A stretch of 29,882 nt of DNA from a virus: IMG/VR virus record IMGVR_UViG_3300042884_000171, positions 1 through 29,882 of that record. The stretch is one strand, 5' to 3'. Both the position numbers and the translations under genes were made by a program. The notes under the pieces were generated by a model. It searched no databases, had not been told where the DNA came from, and saw only the letters and a list, made by a program, of their open reading frames with translations. Every line of letters starts with the position of its first letter. Position 1 is the first letter of the stretch. This document shows positions 16,560 to 23,290 of this stretch, piece after piece.

Positions 16560-16589
16560 TTGACTTTATTTTTAATTAAGGTAAATTTG
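16560..16589 (+). promoter_or_regulatory. Bacteroidota-type promoter TTGAC-N17-TAAATTTG
   Basis: TTGAC at 16560-16564, a 17-base AT-rich spacer, then TAAATTTG at 16582-16589, matching the TTG / TAnnTTTG promoter form of Bacteroidota. It sits directly after the stop of the second giant gene and would drive the small virion and lysis genes. The transcript would start near 16594, giving a leader of about 45 bases containing two copies of CGGACT (16598-16603 and 16608-16613). Confidence 0.65.
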
Positions 16590-16637
16590 TATAACTCGGA
16601 CTCAGGTCGGACTTAATGTCGAAACGATAATAAAATT

Positions 16638-16940
16638 ATGGAAAATAATGATTTGCTCAAAGAACATTCAAAGAAGCTTCGTCAAATAGCTTCTACCTCA
16701 GGTCTTGCTGTAGGTACAGGAGGATTTAAACGTCACGGAGTGGCTGTTGTAACGTCAGTAAAGTACTGTGCATTAGTTGTACAAGAAGATACTATATTTA
16801 CAGAATTTAAAGTTAATGGTGCTTCAGAACTAGCTAATAACGGTATGAGTGGAGTAACTTTTAAAGCGGGAGCTTACTTGCCTGGTGGTATAATTACCGA
16901 TTTTACTATCTCTAGCGGTAGCGTAATTGCTTATAAGTAA
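16638..16940 (+). CDS. Small beta-rich virion protein (head-fibre-like), function uncertain
   Basis: 100 aa. A short charged helix (residues 1-20) is followed by Gly-, Val- and Thr-rich sequence with alternating hydrophobic residues, suggesting a beta-sandwich. The C-terminal pattern (a PGGIITDF-type strand followed by SGSVIAYK) resembles small trimeric head-fibre or decoration proteins of tailed phages. It is the first gene after a good promoter, and its TAA overlaps the ATG of the following adhesin gene (TAATG), so the two are probably translated together. The structural role is inferred from composition and context; I do not recognise a named family with certainty. Confidence 0.6.
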   Translation: MENNDLLKEHSKKLRQIASTSGLAVGTGGFKRHGVAVVTSVKYCALVVQEDTIFTEFKVNGASELANNGMSGVTFKAGAYLPGGIITDFTISSGSVIAYK

Positions 16941-17752
16941 TGATTGGCGTTGGCATAGGAATACGTAAAAGTATTTACAAGGAAATCATTTTTGATTCTG
17001 ATGCTATTACGTATTTTACAGCAGCAGGAATTACTGACTATTCTATAAAATCAGCAATTAACACTTTTGTTAGTTCATTAAAAACAAACGGACTTTGGAG
17101 TAAGTTTTATTTTTTTTATCCTATAGTTGGTGACTTAGCTAAATCTTCTTATAATTTAATATCTCCATCAACTTACCAAGTAACTTGGGTAGATACTCCA
17201 ACTTTGTCTAGTAACACAATTTCATTTAATGGAACTAGTCAATACGGAAATACTAATTTTTCTCCTAGTGCAGTAAGTGGATTTAGTATGACTGATTTAT
17301 CTTTTGGTCTCTGGGATGCTACAGGATTTAATTCTCGTACAGAAATTCCCATGGGTATTACGGAAAGTTCTGGTGCAGAACGAATTAGATCTGTTTGGTT
17401 TAGTACAAATAATAATATTTTAGATATTATGTCTAATAATGATATAACAGGACGTGTAGTATTTAGTGGACAAGCAGTAGCATTTTGGCATTTTCAAACA
17501 TTAGACAGCGTTACAGCTGTTTATAAAGACGGTCTTTTTGTTGCTAATGGAACAACTGGTGATGTTAGTGTAACTCCTACTAATAAATTCTTTATAGGTG
17601 CGACTAGTAATGGAAGTCCTGGAGCAAATACACCTGCACTGTTTTCCCAAAAAACTTATAAGTTCTTTTATTTAGCAAAAGGATTTACAGATGCACAGCT
17701 AGTTATTTTAAATACGTTACTCAATCAATTAAACACTCAACTAAGTAGATAA
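16940..17752 (+). CDS. LamG/concanavalin-like adhesin, putative tail-fibre or receptor-binding protein
   Basis: 270 aa. After an N-terminal region (about 1-75) the protein has the features of a LamG-type jelly roll: SNTISFNGTSQYG near 90, a middle stretch of alternating strands, a VYKDGLFVANGTTG turn and a FFIGATSNGSPG strand near 200-225. It ends with a short helix (FTDAQLVILNTLLNQLN), as often seen in Bacteroidota phage LamG proteins. Such domains bind glycans, which fits host recognition. The start overlaps the stop of the upstream small protein and the stop overlaps the start of the 69-aa gene (both TAATG), so the three form a tightly coupled set. The fold is recognised by pattern; the ligand cannot be predicted. 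Confidence 0.65.
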   Translation: MIGVGIGIRKSIYKEIIFDSDAITYFTAAGITDYSIKSAINTFVSSLKTNGLWSKFYFFYPIVGDLAKSSYNLISPSTYQVTWVDTPTLSSNTISFNGTSQYGNTNFSPSAVSGFSMTDLSFGLWDATGFNSRTEIPMGITESSGAERIRSVWFSTNNNILDIMSNNDITGRVVFSGQAVAFWHFQTLDSVTAVYKDGLFVANGTTGDVSVTPTNKFFIGATSNGSPGANTPALFSQKTYKFFYLAKGFTDAQLVILNTLLNQLNTQLSR

Positions 17753-17961
17753 TGGAGTATATACTATTAACACAAGAACAAGCAACCCAGAATAAGGGTT
17801 TAAAACGGGGACAAATAGAGTTTAACTACGCTACTACTTTAGATGGAAGATATGTTTGTTCTAAGAACTCTTTAGATAACTTTTCTGATATCCTTGTTAA
17901 CGTTGAGTTTCTTACATTAGATAACTCTGATTTTCCCATTCCTGCGGATCCGTATAATTAA
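17752..17961 (+). CDS. 69-aa protein of unknown function
   Basis: The start overlaps the stop of the LamG-like gene, and the ORF ends TAA 26 bases before the holin-like gene. It begins MEYILLTQEQATQ and has no membrane segment or Cys pair. Mixed alpha/beta character with an acidic C-terminal tail ending PADPYN. I do not recognise the family. Small proteins coupled to a fibre gene are often assembly factors or fibre-associated proteins, but that is only context. Confidence 0.6.
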   Translation: MEYILLTQEQATQNKGLKRGQIEFNYATTLDGRYVCSKNSLDNFSDILVNVEFLTLDNSDFPIPADPYN

Positions 17962-17987
17962 TTTAAACATATAAATATTTTTTAATA

Positions 17988-18425
17988 GTGAAAACCTCAG
18001 GACTACTATACCTCAGTACAACTTTTTTAGCCTTCTTAGGAACGTACTTTTTACATTTGACTGCAGATAATGCAGAGCAGTACTTAGCGATTGTAGCAGT
18101 AGTATTCTTAGATGGATTCTTTGGGGTATGGGCAGGAACTAAGAAGATTGGTTTTCAAACTAAAAAAGCACTTAGAGTACTTCGTACTTTGTTTGCTTGG
18201 GTAGTTATCCTTACAGTTATTCTTATGATTGAGAAGGGGTTTGATGGTACATTTTGGTTAAGTGAAACTTTCTGTGCTCCCTTTATCGTTTTCCAACTTA
18301 TCAGTGCACTTAAAAATGCTCATACAGTAGGAGTGATTAATAATAGTGTCCTTTCTCACATTCTAGAAAAAATAGATCAACATAAATTCAACCACCAAGA
18401 TGAAGAACCTAAGCGTAAAACTTAA
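17988..18425 (+). CDS. Holin-like membrane protein
   Basis: 145 aa, starting at GTG. Hydrophobic segments at about residues 5-24, 32-50, 66-82 and 95-108 suggest three to four membrane spans. A short Lys-rich loop (WAGTKKIGFQTKKALR) and a hydrophilic C-terminal tail follow the arrangement of the phage holin family related to Bacillus and Clostridium toxin-secretion holins (PF05105-like). Its partner genes also fit: two membrane-anchored coiled-coil proteins follow at once, as spanins do in lysis cassettes. No endolysin is visible in the window. The GTG start fits the gap after the preceding stop; no ATG precedes the first membrane segment in frame. Confidence 0.68.
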   Translation: MKTSGLLYLSTTFLAFLGTYFLHLTADNAEQYLAIVAVVFLDGFFGVWAGTKKIGFQTKKALRVLRTLFAWVVILTVILMIEKGFDGTFWLSETFCAPFIVFQLISALKNAHTVGVINNSVLSHILEKIDQHKFNHQDEEPKRKT

Positions 18426-18717
18426 TATTTTTTTTATTGCAGTAATCGCATACCTATTATTTAAATATGAGTATGTACAAGAGCAAGATACTAACCAAGT
18501 AATATCTTTTATTGATTCTATAGATAAAGCAAATGATACTTACTTTGAGAAGTTAGACTCCTTAGAGCACATAAAACACGAAGAGTATAGAACCTATGAA
18601 AAAATCACCCTTAAGTATGATACAATTCAGATTGCTATTGACACTATGCCTGATATTGACGGCACAAAGTACCTACTCACAATCTCTAGACAGCTTACCG
18701 CTAAAGGAGTTGAATGA
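18400..18717 (+). CDS. Small membrane-anchored protein, i-spanin-like
   Basis: 105 aa, starting 26 bases inside the end of the holin-like gene. It has a single N-terminal membrane anchor (about residues 8-22, IFFIAVIAYLLF) and then a hydrophilic, helical, charged tail with heptad-like spacing up to about residue 75. This is the layout of an inner-membrane spanin (Rz-like): anchor plus periplasmic coiled coil. The last 122 bases overlap the next gene in another frame, as Rz/Rz1 pairs do. Assignment rests on topology and position, not on sequence similarity. Confidence 0.55.
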   Translation: MKNLSVKLNIFFIAVIAYLLFKYEYVQEQDTNQVISFIDSIDKANDTYFEKLDSLEHIKHEEYRTYEKITLKYDTIQIAIDTMPDIDGTKYLLTISRQLTAKGVE

Positions 18718-18976
18718 TGAGTTCCTAAAAGGAATTCAAGCACGTGAAAGGGTAGTTAGTCTTAAAAAGATTGTTAAGACTGACAGTATACAGTTAACTT
18801 TATATAAAGATTCTATTATTCCAAACTTCAGGAAAGCCCTGGATACCGCTAAAATAGAGATAGTTCGCTTAGATACTAAAGTTAAATCACAAGGAGAAAC
18901 GATTAAAACACTTAAAAATGTTTTGAAAGGTGGATTATTTGCTATAGTTTTGTTAACCATAGGGTTAATACTTTAA
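18596..18976 (+). CDS. Overlapping secreted/membrane coiled-coil protein, spanin-like
   Basis: 126 aa in a different frame from the previous gene, which it overlaps by 122 bases. Residues 1-28 look like an export signal: KK, a hydrophobic LLLTLCLILTA core with Cys18, then the Ser/Gln-rich STYSQ typical of Bacteroidota signal peptides. A charged helical middle (about 30-108) follows and then a C-terminal membrane segment (about 111-126, GGLFAIVLLTIGLIL). Signal plus coiled coil plus C-terminal anchor is the layout of unimolecular spanins such as phage T1 gp11, but the sequence before Cys18 (LTL) is a poor lipobox. An alternative is a shorter protein starting at a downstream TTG without the signal. 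Confidence 0.55.
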   Translation: MKKSPLSMIQFRLLLTLCLILTAQSTYSQSLDSLPLKELNDEFLKGIQARERVVSLKKIVKTDSIQLTLYKDSIIPNFRKALDTAKIEIVRLDTKVKSQGETIKTLKNVLKGGLFAIVLLTIGLIL

Positions 18977-18986
18977 CTCTCTGCCT

Positions 18987-20321
18987 ATGATCTCAATCTC
19001 TAAACAGATTGTTCAATACTACATTGACAATCCAAATACAACCGAGACAGCTGTTGAAGTTGCTATCCGCTTCAACTATCAGCCAGAAATAAACAATCTT
19101 CTGAGAGGAAAAAGAGTTCGTGACTTAAAGAGGACAGCAATGGCTCACTTACTTAAAGAGGATTCTTTATATCAGCCAACTCCTACTTCTCATGTGTTGT
19201 CTAATCATACTTTAGGAACTTACGATGAAAACTTAGATAAAGGCACTCTAGAAGTATCTAAACTAGTTTCTGAGCAACCTAGATCTGCTGAAGAGATTAT
19301 TAAGATCCACAAAATAGATACTACTAAGTGGAGATTAGTTCAATATTGGAGTAAAGAAAAGAGTTCAGGCTGGCTAGTGTCAGCCTTATTTGCTTCTATA
19401 AAGCCTGAGGATAGTTTACCTCAAGACATAGAAGACGTTCTAAGAGAGGTTTTCTTAGAATCTAACATAAGTCCTTGCCCTACTCCTAAAAAGACTCCTG
19501 TAGCCTCTAAGAAGGCTTTATTTGTTTATATGAGTGACAAACATGTAGGAGCACTTACTCACCCTAACTCTATCTTTAACAATGAGTACAACGAAGATGT
19601 CTTTGAAGTACGTATGATGAGGGTATTAGAGGAGATAGAAAAACAAGTAAAAGCCTTTGGAAGACTAGAAGACTTGTTTATTTGTGATTTAGGGGATTCA
19701 TTAGATGGTTGGAGTGGTCATACTACTAGAGGAGGACACCAACTCCCGCAAAACATGAACAATAAGGAGTCTTTTATGACTTACCTTTATGCTCACAAAA
19801 GATTTTTCGATGAATTGCAAGAAAAGAATCTTGCAAATAACATTCATGCTATCATGCAGACAGAGGATAACCATGCAGGTTCCTTTGGGTATATTACAAA
19901 CCAAGCATTAGCTTTATATTTAAATACAGCTTATCCATTTATCAAAGTAACGATAATGGAGAAGTTCCTAGAACACTTTGATTATGGCAAACACACGTTT
20001 ATCTTTACTCATGGAAAAGATTCTGAAGATCTTAAGCATGGTCTTCCCCTTTTCTTAACAGAAAAAGCAGAAAATTTCCTTAATAAATACATAGATCACC
20101 ACAACTTAGGAGATAATAAAAATATTTCTATAGTAAAAGGAGACTTACATACAGAGAGTATGCAACAGGTATACAAGTTTAGATACCGTAACGTATTGTC
20201 TATGTATGGCTCTTCTAAGTGGGTAATGAACAATTTTGGTCCAGGATATCCAGGAGTTTCATTTGATTTAGTAGAAAAAGATACAGATTTAATATATTCG
20301 TTTTATATTCGCTTTAAATAA
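18987..20321 (+). CDS. Calcineurin-like metallophosphoesterase with N-terminal helical DNA-binding-like region
   Basis: 444 aa. The C-terminal two thirds carry the full set of metallophosphoesterase motifs: SDKHVG (D184, H186), LGDSLDG (D237, D240), TEDNH (N295, H296), THGKD (H342) and GDLH (D386, H388). All metal ligands are present, so it should be an active phosphodiesterase, nuclease or phosphatase. Residues 1-60 are helical and basic (LLRGKRVRDLKRT), resembling a helix-turn-helix, and 85-135 look like a second small helical domain. Related proteins in phages are often annotated as SbcD/Mre11-type exonucleases, but I see no capping domain. It starts 10 bases after the spanin-like stop. 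Confidence 0.75.
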   Translation: MISISKQIVQYYIDNPNTTETAVEVAIRFNYQPEINNLLRGKRVRDLKRTAMAHLLKEDSLYQPTPTSHVLSNHTLGTYDENLDKGTLEVSKLVSEQPRSAEEIIKIHKIDTTKWRLVQYWSKEKSSGWLVSALFASIKPEDSLPQDIEDVLREVFLESNISPCPTPKKTPVASKKALFVYMSDKHVGALTHPNSIFNNEYNEDVFEVRMMRVLEEIEKQVKAFGRLEDLFICDLGDSLDGWSGHTTRGGHQLPQNMNNKESFMTYLYAHKRFFDELQEKNLANNIHAIMQTEDNHAGSFGYITNQALALYLNTAYPFIKVTIMEKFLEHFDYGKHTFIFTHGKDSEDLKHGLPLFLTEKAENFLNKYIDHHNLGDNKNISIVKGDLHTESMQQVYKFRYRNVLSMYGSSKWVMNNFGPGYPGVSFDLVEKDTDLIYSFYIRFK

Positions 20322-20337
20322 AATCAAATAAACAGTT

Positions 20338-20568
20338 ATGATTACCCTAGCAGATATAGATAAATTAATAAATCAGTTCTACTTAGACTCAGAGAAGGAT
20401 GGTCAGGCAATGAGACCTAACGCAGTCCTACTCACAGAAGAACAGTTTGAGGACTTACTCATAGAGATGGGAGTAGAGGATGAGGATGATGTAACAATAG
20501 AAAGCATACTAGGATTAGATGTCATCCTAGCAGAAGGGTTAGAACATCCAAGAGTAATAAGACTATAA
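20338..20568 (+). CDS. 76-aa acidic protein of unknown function
   Basis: The last plus-strand gene, 16 bases after the metallophosphoesterase stop; its own TAA touches the base of the terminator hairpin. Strongly acidic, with clusters VEDEDDVTIES and many Glu/Asp in predicted helices, no Cys and no membrane segment. No family recognised. Its charge would suit a DNA-mimic or protein-binding partner, but nothing in the sequence proves this. Confidence 0.6.
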   Translation: MITLADIDKLINQFYLDSEKDGQAMRPNAVLLTEEQFEDLLIEMGVEDEDDVTIESILGLDVILAEGLEHPRVIRL

Positions 20569-20598
20569 AAAAAGGGGCCCTATTAAGAGCCCCTTTTT
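20569..20598. terminator. Bidirectional rho-independent terminator between convergent gene blocks
   Basis: A perfect 10-bp stem: AAAAAGGGGC (20569-20578) pairs with GCCCCTTTTT (20589-20598) around a 10-base loop. Both strands therefore read a GC-rich stem followed by a U-tract. It lies between the last plus-strand stop (20568) and the last minus-strand stop (20636). Confidence 0.92.
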
Positions 20599-20635
20599 GG
20601 TTGGTTGGAAATACTAAATAAACTAAAAACTAAAA

Positions 20636-20962
20636 CTACTTAACCTCCTGTGGTCCTCCTGTTAAGCTAAAGAAAGCAAGAATTTCTTCTTTTACTTTCA
20701 ATTCAACAACTATAGGCTCACTGGTGGTTTCAAATTTAGTGATTTTTACTGGAACTTTTTGCTTAGTAGCAGGATCAATTTTATATTGATAGTCTACAGG
20801 GTTAAGTTTGTCAGCATTACCGTCTAAAACAACAGCTAAACCATTGTCTGTAGGGTAGGTCATTAAGACTTTACTAATTTCAAAGGAGAAACCTTTCTTA
20901 ATGATAAGTTCCATCTCTTCTCCATTCTCGATTTTTTCTTTTTCGCTGTAATAGAATAACAT
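20636..20962 (-). CDS. 108-aa protein of unknown function
   Basis: The last gene of the minus-strand block, ending in TAG 37 bases before the convergent terminator. It is Lys/Glu-rich with alternating hydrophobic residues and likely mostly beta; a central segment reads as a small beta hairpin (VDYQYKIDPATKQKVPVK). No membrane span and no Cys. It follows the GroES-like gene with an 18-base gap, so it may share that transcript. I do not recognise the family. Confidence 0.65.
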   Translation of the reverse strand: MLFYYSEKEKIENGEEMELIIKKGFSFEISKVLMTYPTDNGLAVVLDGNADKLNPVDYQYKIDPATKQKVPVKITKFETTSEPIVVELKVKEEILAFFSLTGGPQEVK

Positions 20963-20980
20963 ATCTTTAGTTTTAATTGA

Positions 20981-21262
20981 TTACCAAGTGAATGCGATAT
21001 CGCTATCTCTTACCATGATTCTTTCTGAACCATCTACTTCTACTAGTTCAGCAGACTGAAGATACATTAGGTTTACGTACACTACATCGCCTACTTTTAC
21101 ATTGGTTACTTCTTCTCCAATGGTATAGACTTCTAAGTGCTTCAAACCTATTAGTTCTTTCATGTTCATTTCCTCTTCCATCTCTGGTGTAAGTTGGATA
21201 AGTCTTTCTTCTTTCTTAGGACGATTGAGTAATACTCTGTGTCCAAATAATTTTATGCTCAT
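20981..21262 (-). CDS. GroES-like co-chaperonin
   Basis: 93 aa, close to the usual 95-100 aa of Cpn10. It opens with MSIKLFGHRVLLNRPKKEE, matching the GroES start (MxIKPLxDRVLVKxxxxEE). A flexible loop with a hydrophobic patch (RLIQLTPE) is where the GroEL-binding mobile loop lies. The second half has VTNVKVGDVVYV, an ExVEVDGSERIMVRDSDI-type strand set, as in Cpn10. Phage co-chaperonins such as T4 gp31 replace host GroES so that large capsid proteins fit the chaperonin. No GroEL gene is in the window, so it would work with host GroEL. It sits 10 bases after a small nuclease-like gene. Confidence 0.72.
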   Translation of the reverse strand: MSIKLFGHRVLLNRPKKEERLIQLTPEMEEEMNMKELIGLKHLEVYTIGEEVTNVKVGDVVYVNLMYLQSAELVEVDGSERIMVRDSDIAFTW

Positions 21263-21272
21263 TTCTATTTTT

Positions 21273-21725
21273 TTATTTGTTTACTAAAAATTCTTCAGGT
21301 GGGAAAAATCTACAAAGTTCTCTTGGTACTTGATAAAAATCTTCATATCCTTTTCTACCATCTTTGCTTATATGCTTCTGTATCTTGTGTTCTTCTTTAA
21401 ATATAACATCAGAGATAGCGCCTATAGCTCCCCCATTTATATTGCTAATTATAAAGTAGATAAACTCATTCTGTTCTGCAAACTTTTTCTTCCTAGATAA
21501 AAAAGACACTGTATCATAGAAATCTTCTGGTGTAGTTATACTTCTATCTTTCTTCATTTCTGCTTCAAACAAGTATTTCTTTCCATTCTTGTATGCAATT
21601 ATGTCTATATTATAGTCTTCTTTTTCTTTAACTATTAGTTCAAACCCCCTACTAACAATATAATCAGAAAGGAGTTTGATTCCCTTCTGATTATATGTAT
21701 CATAAGATTCTTGTATAAAAGCCAT
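21273..21725 (-). CDS. Compact PD-(D/E)XK nuclease-fold protein
   Basis: 150 aa. The core reads KEDYNIDIIAYKNGKKYLFEAEMKKD: D41 on one strand and E54/E56-x-K58 on the next, the restriction-endonuclease-like D…(E/D)xK layout, with a helix carrying YNQKGIKLLSDYI in front. The rest is helical with scattered basic residues. The ATG overlaps the stop of the upstream gene (TAATG), so the two are likely co-translated. The fold is a motif-level inference; function could be recombination, DNA processing or attack on host DNA. Confidence 0.6.
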   Translation of the reverse strand: MAFIQESYDTYNQKGIKLLSDYIVSRGFELIVKEKEDYNIDIIAYKNGKKYLFEAEMKKDRSITTPEDFYDTVSFLSRKKKFAEQNEFIYFIISNINGGAIGAISDVIFKEEHKIQKHISKDGRKGYEDFYQVPRELCRFFPPEEFLVNK

Positions 21726-22186
21726 TAAGTCAAGTATTCTTCAAATCTATAGATTTCTTTTCTTATATCCATATCTATGTCATTAAATTTTATATTTCTA
21801 TGAAATAAAATCTTATAATCATCTGACATGTCATGGAATCTATTCTGTTTAAAACGATCTATGTCTCTTCTGTAGATGGAATTAACTCTGAACACAAACA
21901 TTATCTTGTCTTCTACCTCGTAGTAGTCATAGAAAGAGTCAAAGCTAGTAATCTTCTTTTGGAATTCCTCAAAAGCAGCTTTGTCTGTAGGTTTAAACAA
22001 ATAAAAAAGACAGTATAGATACTTAGACTTGTATCCGTAGTCATCTACGTAAACATTAATTAAACCAAAGTTTAACAATACACGTAAAGATTCTTCACCC
22101 CTTGCTGTAAATATCAAGGGGCTTAGAAATCTTGTGCTATTATTTAAACTTGTATTCACTACTTTATTATACAATTCTGATTCCAT
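21725..22186 (-). CDS. 153-aa protein of unknown function
   Basis: I choose the ATG at 22186 (MESELYNKVV). A TTG at 22231 would add 15 residues but increase the overlap with the upstream nuclease gene from 20 to 65 bases. The protein is rich in aromatic residues and charged helices (YLYCLFYLFKPTDK; YYEVEDKIMFVFRVNSIYR), with no clear membrane span or metal motif. The start region overlaps the nuclease stop, and its own stop overlaps the start of the small PD-(D/E)XK protein. The repeated tight coupling suggests a working partner of one of these nucleases. Family not recognised. Confidence 0.65.
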   Translation of the reverse strand: MESELYNKVVNTSLNNSTRFLSPLIFTARGEESLRVLLNFGLINVYVDDYGYKSKYLYCLFYLFKPTDKAAFEEFQKKITSFDSFYDYYEVEDKIMFVFRVNSIYRRDIDRFKQNRFHDMSDDYKILFHRNIKFNDIDMDIRKEIYRFEEYLT

Positions 22187-23135
22187 TGTTCTGATAGTCT
22201 TCTCTAGTATAGTTCCACAAATCACTGTCAATATGCCAACGTAAACGTTCTAGTGCTTGATGAAAGCCTTCGTAGGTCTTACCTTGATATACTCCTCCTT
22301 CTTTACCTAGAGTCATTGCTTCATCTGATAACTCATAGATAAGCGGACTACCTGGGAATTTTTGGCTTTCTACTAAAAACCTGAAGTTCTTAACAGTTAA
22401 ACCTTCTCCATAGATACTTAAGTCTGACTGCTTTAAAGCTTCTGTATAGAATGCTCCCTGAAGATCATAACGATACTTCATAAGAGTCTCTGTCCAATAG
22501 TTTAAAGAAGTTGTAGTAGTCTTTAAGTCGATAGGATATAAAAACTTATTGTCTACGTCCACAACTACCAAATCTAATAGAGCCTTACACTCAAATCCCA
22601 AGTACTCAAAAGTAAGAGCCTGTTGTGTAAAGATTTTATATTGGTCATTGCCTAAGATAAACTTAGAACTAAAGGGATGATTCTTAAGAGATTCTACCAG
22701 ATTATAGATTGTAGCTAATTGTGCTGGAGAAATTACTTTTCTTCCATCTGCTTCAATTAGGTGATCATAATAGGCTTTACCTTCTTTCTCAAATCTCTCT
22801 CTTACTTTAGGAAGAGTATCTCTTTTAAACCCTACAGTCTCATATGCGATCTGTTCTGCATTGGAATCATGTCTATTGATAAATAGGTTCCATACAAAGT
22901 CTCCCATCTGAGCTGTTGGTCTTTCTACTGTGCTGATTAGAAATTCTTCTTGAAAGACTTCTTCTCCTTGTGTAATAATTAAGTCTACTCCATCTCCTAT
23001 CAATGTTACATCTGCGGGTTCTTCTGTGTCAGACTTAGGATCGTAATTAAAGTATAGGTTAGGATGTTGTAGGATCTTTTTAAGCCTACTTTGACTTATT
23101 GCGGTATTGCTTAGATAATCTTGATTTAGAATCAT
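22167..23135 (-). CDS. PD-(D/E)XK exonuclease, RecB-like family
   Basis: 322 aa. I choose the ATG at 23135 (MILNQDYLSNTAISQSRLKK); a TTG four codons upstream is less likely. The N-terminal motif (Y…L/I-S-x-S-x-L-K near residues 7-20) is the usual opening of phage RecB-like nucleases. The catalytic core is LLDLVVV (D188) followed by PIDLKTT (D203-L-K205), then YDLQGAFYTEAL, which gives the QxxxY motif near residue 225. Such nucleases process DNA ends for recombination in phages and are known in crAss-like genomes. The upstream leader has a marked inverted repeat and a weak promoter-like pair. Confidence 0.8.
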   Translation of the reverse strand: MILNQDYLSNTAISQSRLKKILQHPNLYFNYDPKSDTEEPADVTLIGDGVDLIITQGEEVFQEEFLISTVERPTAQMGDFVWNLFINRHDSNAEQIAYETVGFKRDTLPKVRERFEKEGKAYYDHLIEADGRKVISPAQLATIYNLVESLKNHPFSSKFILGNDQYKIFTQQALTFEYLGFECKALLDLVVVDVDNKFLYPIDLKTTTTSLNYWTETLMKYRYDLQGAFYTEALKQSDLSIYGEGLTVKNFRFLVESQKFPGSPLIYELSDEAMTLGKEGGVYQGKTYEGFHQALERLRWHIDSDLWNYTREDYQNNGIRIV

Positions 23136-23162
23136 TTCTTTTTTCAATTGTTACGGTTAAAA

Positions 23163-23193
23163 CAAACCAAAGGAAGCATAAGTGTATGTTCAA
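23163..23193 (-). promoter_or_regulatory. Possible Bacteroidota-type promoter for the RecB-like nuclease unit
   Basis: On the minus strand, TTGAAC, a 17-base spacer, then TTGGTTTG (one mismatch from TAnnTTTG). It lies between the preceding terminator and the nuclease start. One arm of a 10-bp inverted repeat falls in its spacer, which would suit an operator. Moderate evidence only. Confidence 0.35.
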
Positions 23194-23224
23194 GTCATAT
23201 AATGAAGATGTACGACTTATGCTT
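23174..23224. repeat. Perfect 10-bp inverted repeat in the nuclease leader
   Basis: AAGCATAAGT at 23174-23183 and ACTTATGCTT at 23215-23224 are perfect reverse complements, separated by 31 bases that can extend the stem by several further pairs with a bulge. Inside the loop, AAGTC (23192-23196) can instead pair with GACTT (23214-23218), overlapping one arm and giving an alternative fold. This could be a structured 5' leader or an operator for a dimeric repressor. Confidence 0.6.
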
Positions 23225-23235
23225 ATTGTTGGTAT

Positions 23236-23279
23236 AAAATAAAAGAACCAATAAGGATAACCTCGTTGTCCTCTGGTTC
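23236..23279 (-). terminator. Hairpin terminator after the diphosphohydrolase-like gene
   Basis: Reading on the minus strand, GAACCA pairs with TGGTTC, with an inner AGGA/TCCT stem and further pairing toward the loop, followed by TTTTATTTT. It starts 12 bases after the stop codon at 23291. Confidence 0.72.
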
Positions 23280-23290
23280 CATGAAGAAAG

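Noticed and set aside
20603-20635. AACTAAA-like short repeats between the terminator and the 108-aa gene stop
   Set aside because: Similar AT-rich strings occur in other gaps here (23884-23896, 24891-24920), so they probably reflect base composition and A-rich leaders rather than a specific element.
22187-22231. TTG start for the 153-aa protein
   Set aside because: It would lengthen the overlap with the nuclease gene to 65 bases; the ATG at 22186 leaves only 20.
23136-23147. TTG start for the RecB-like nuclease
   Set aside because: The ATG at 23135 places the conserved N-terminal motif at its usual distance from the start.
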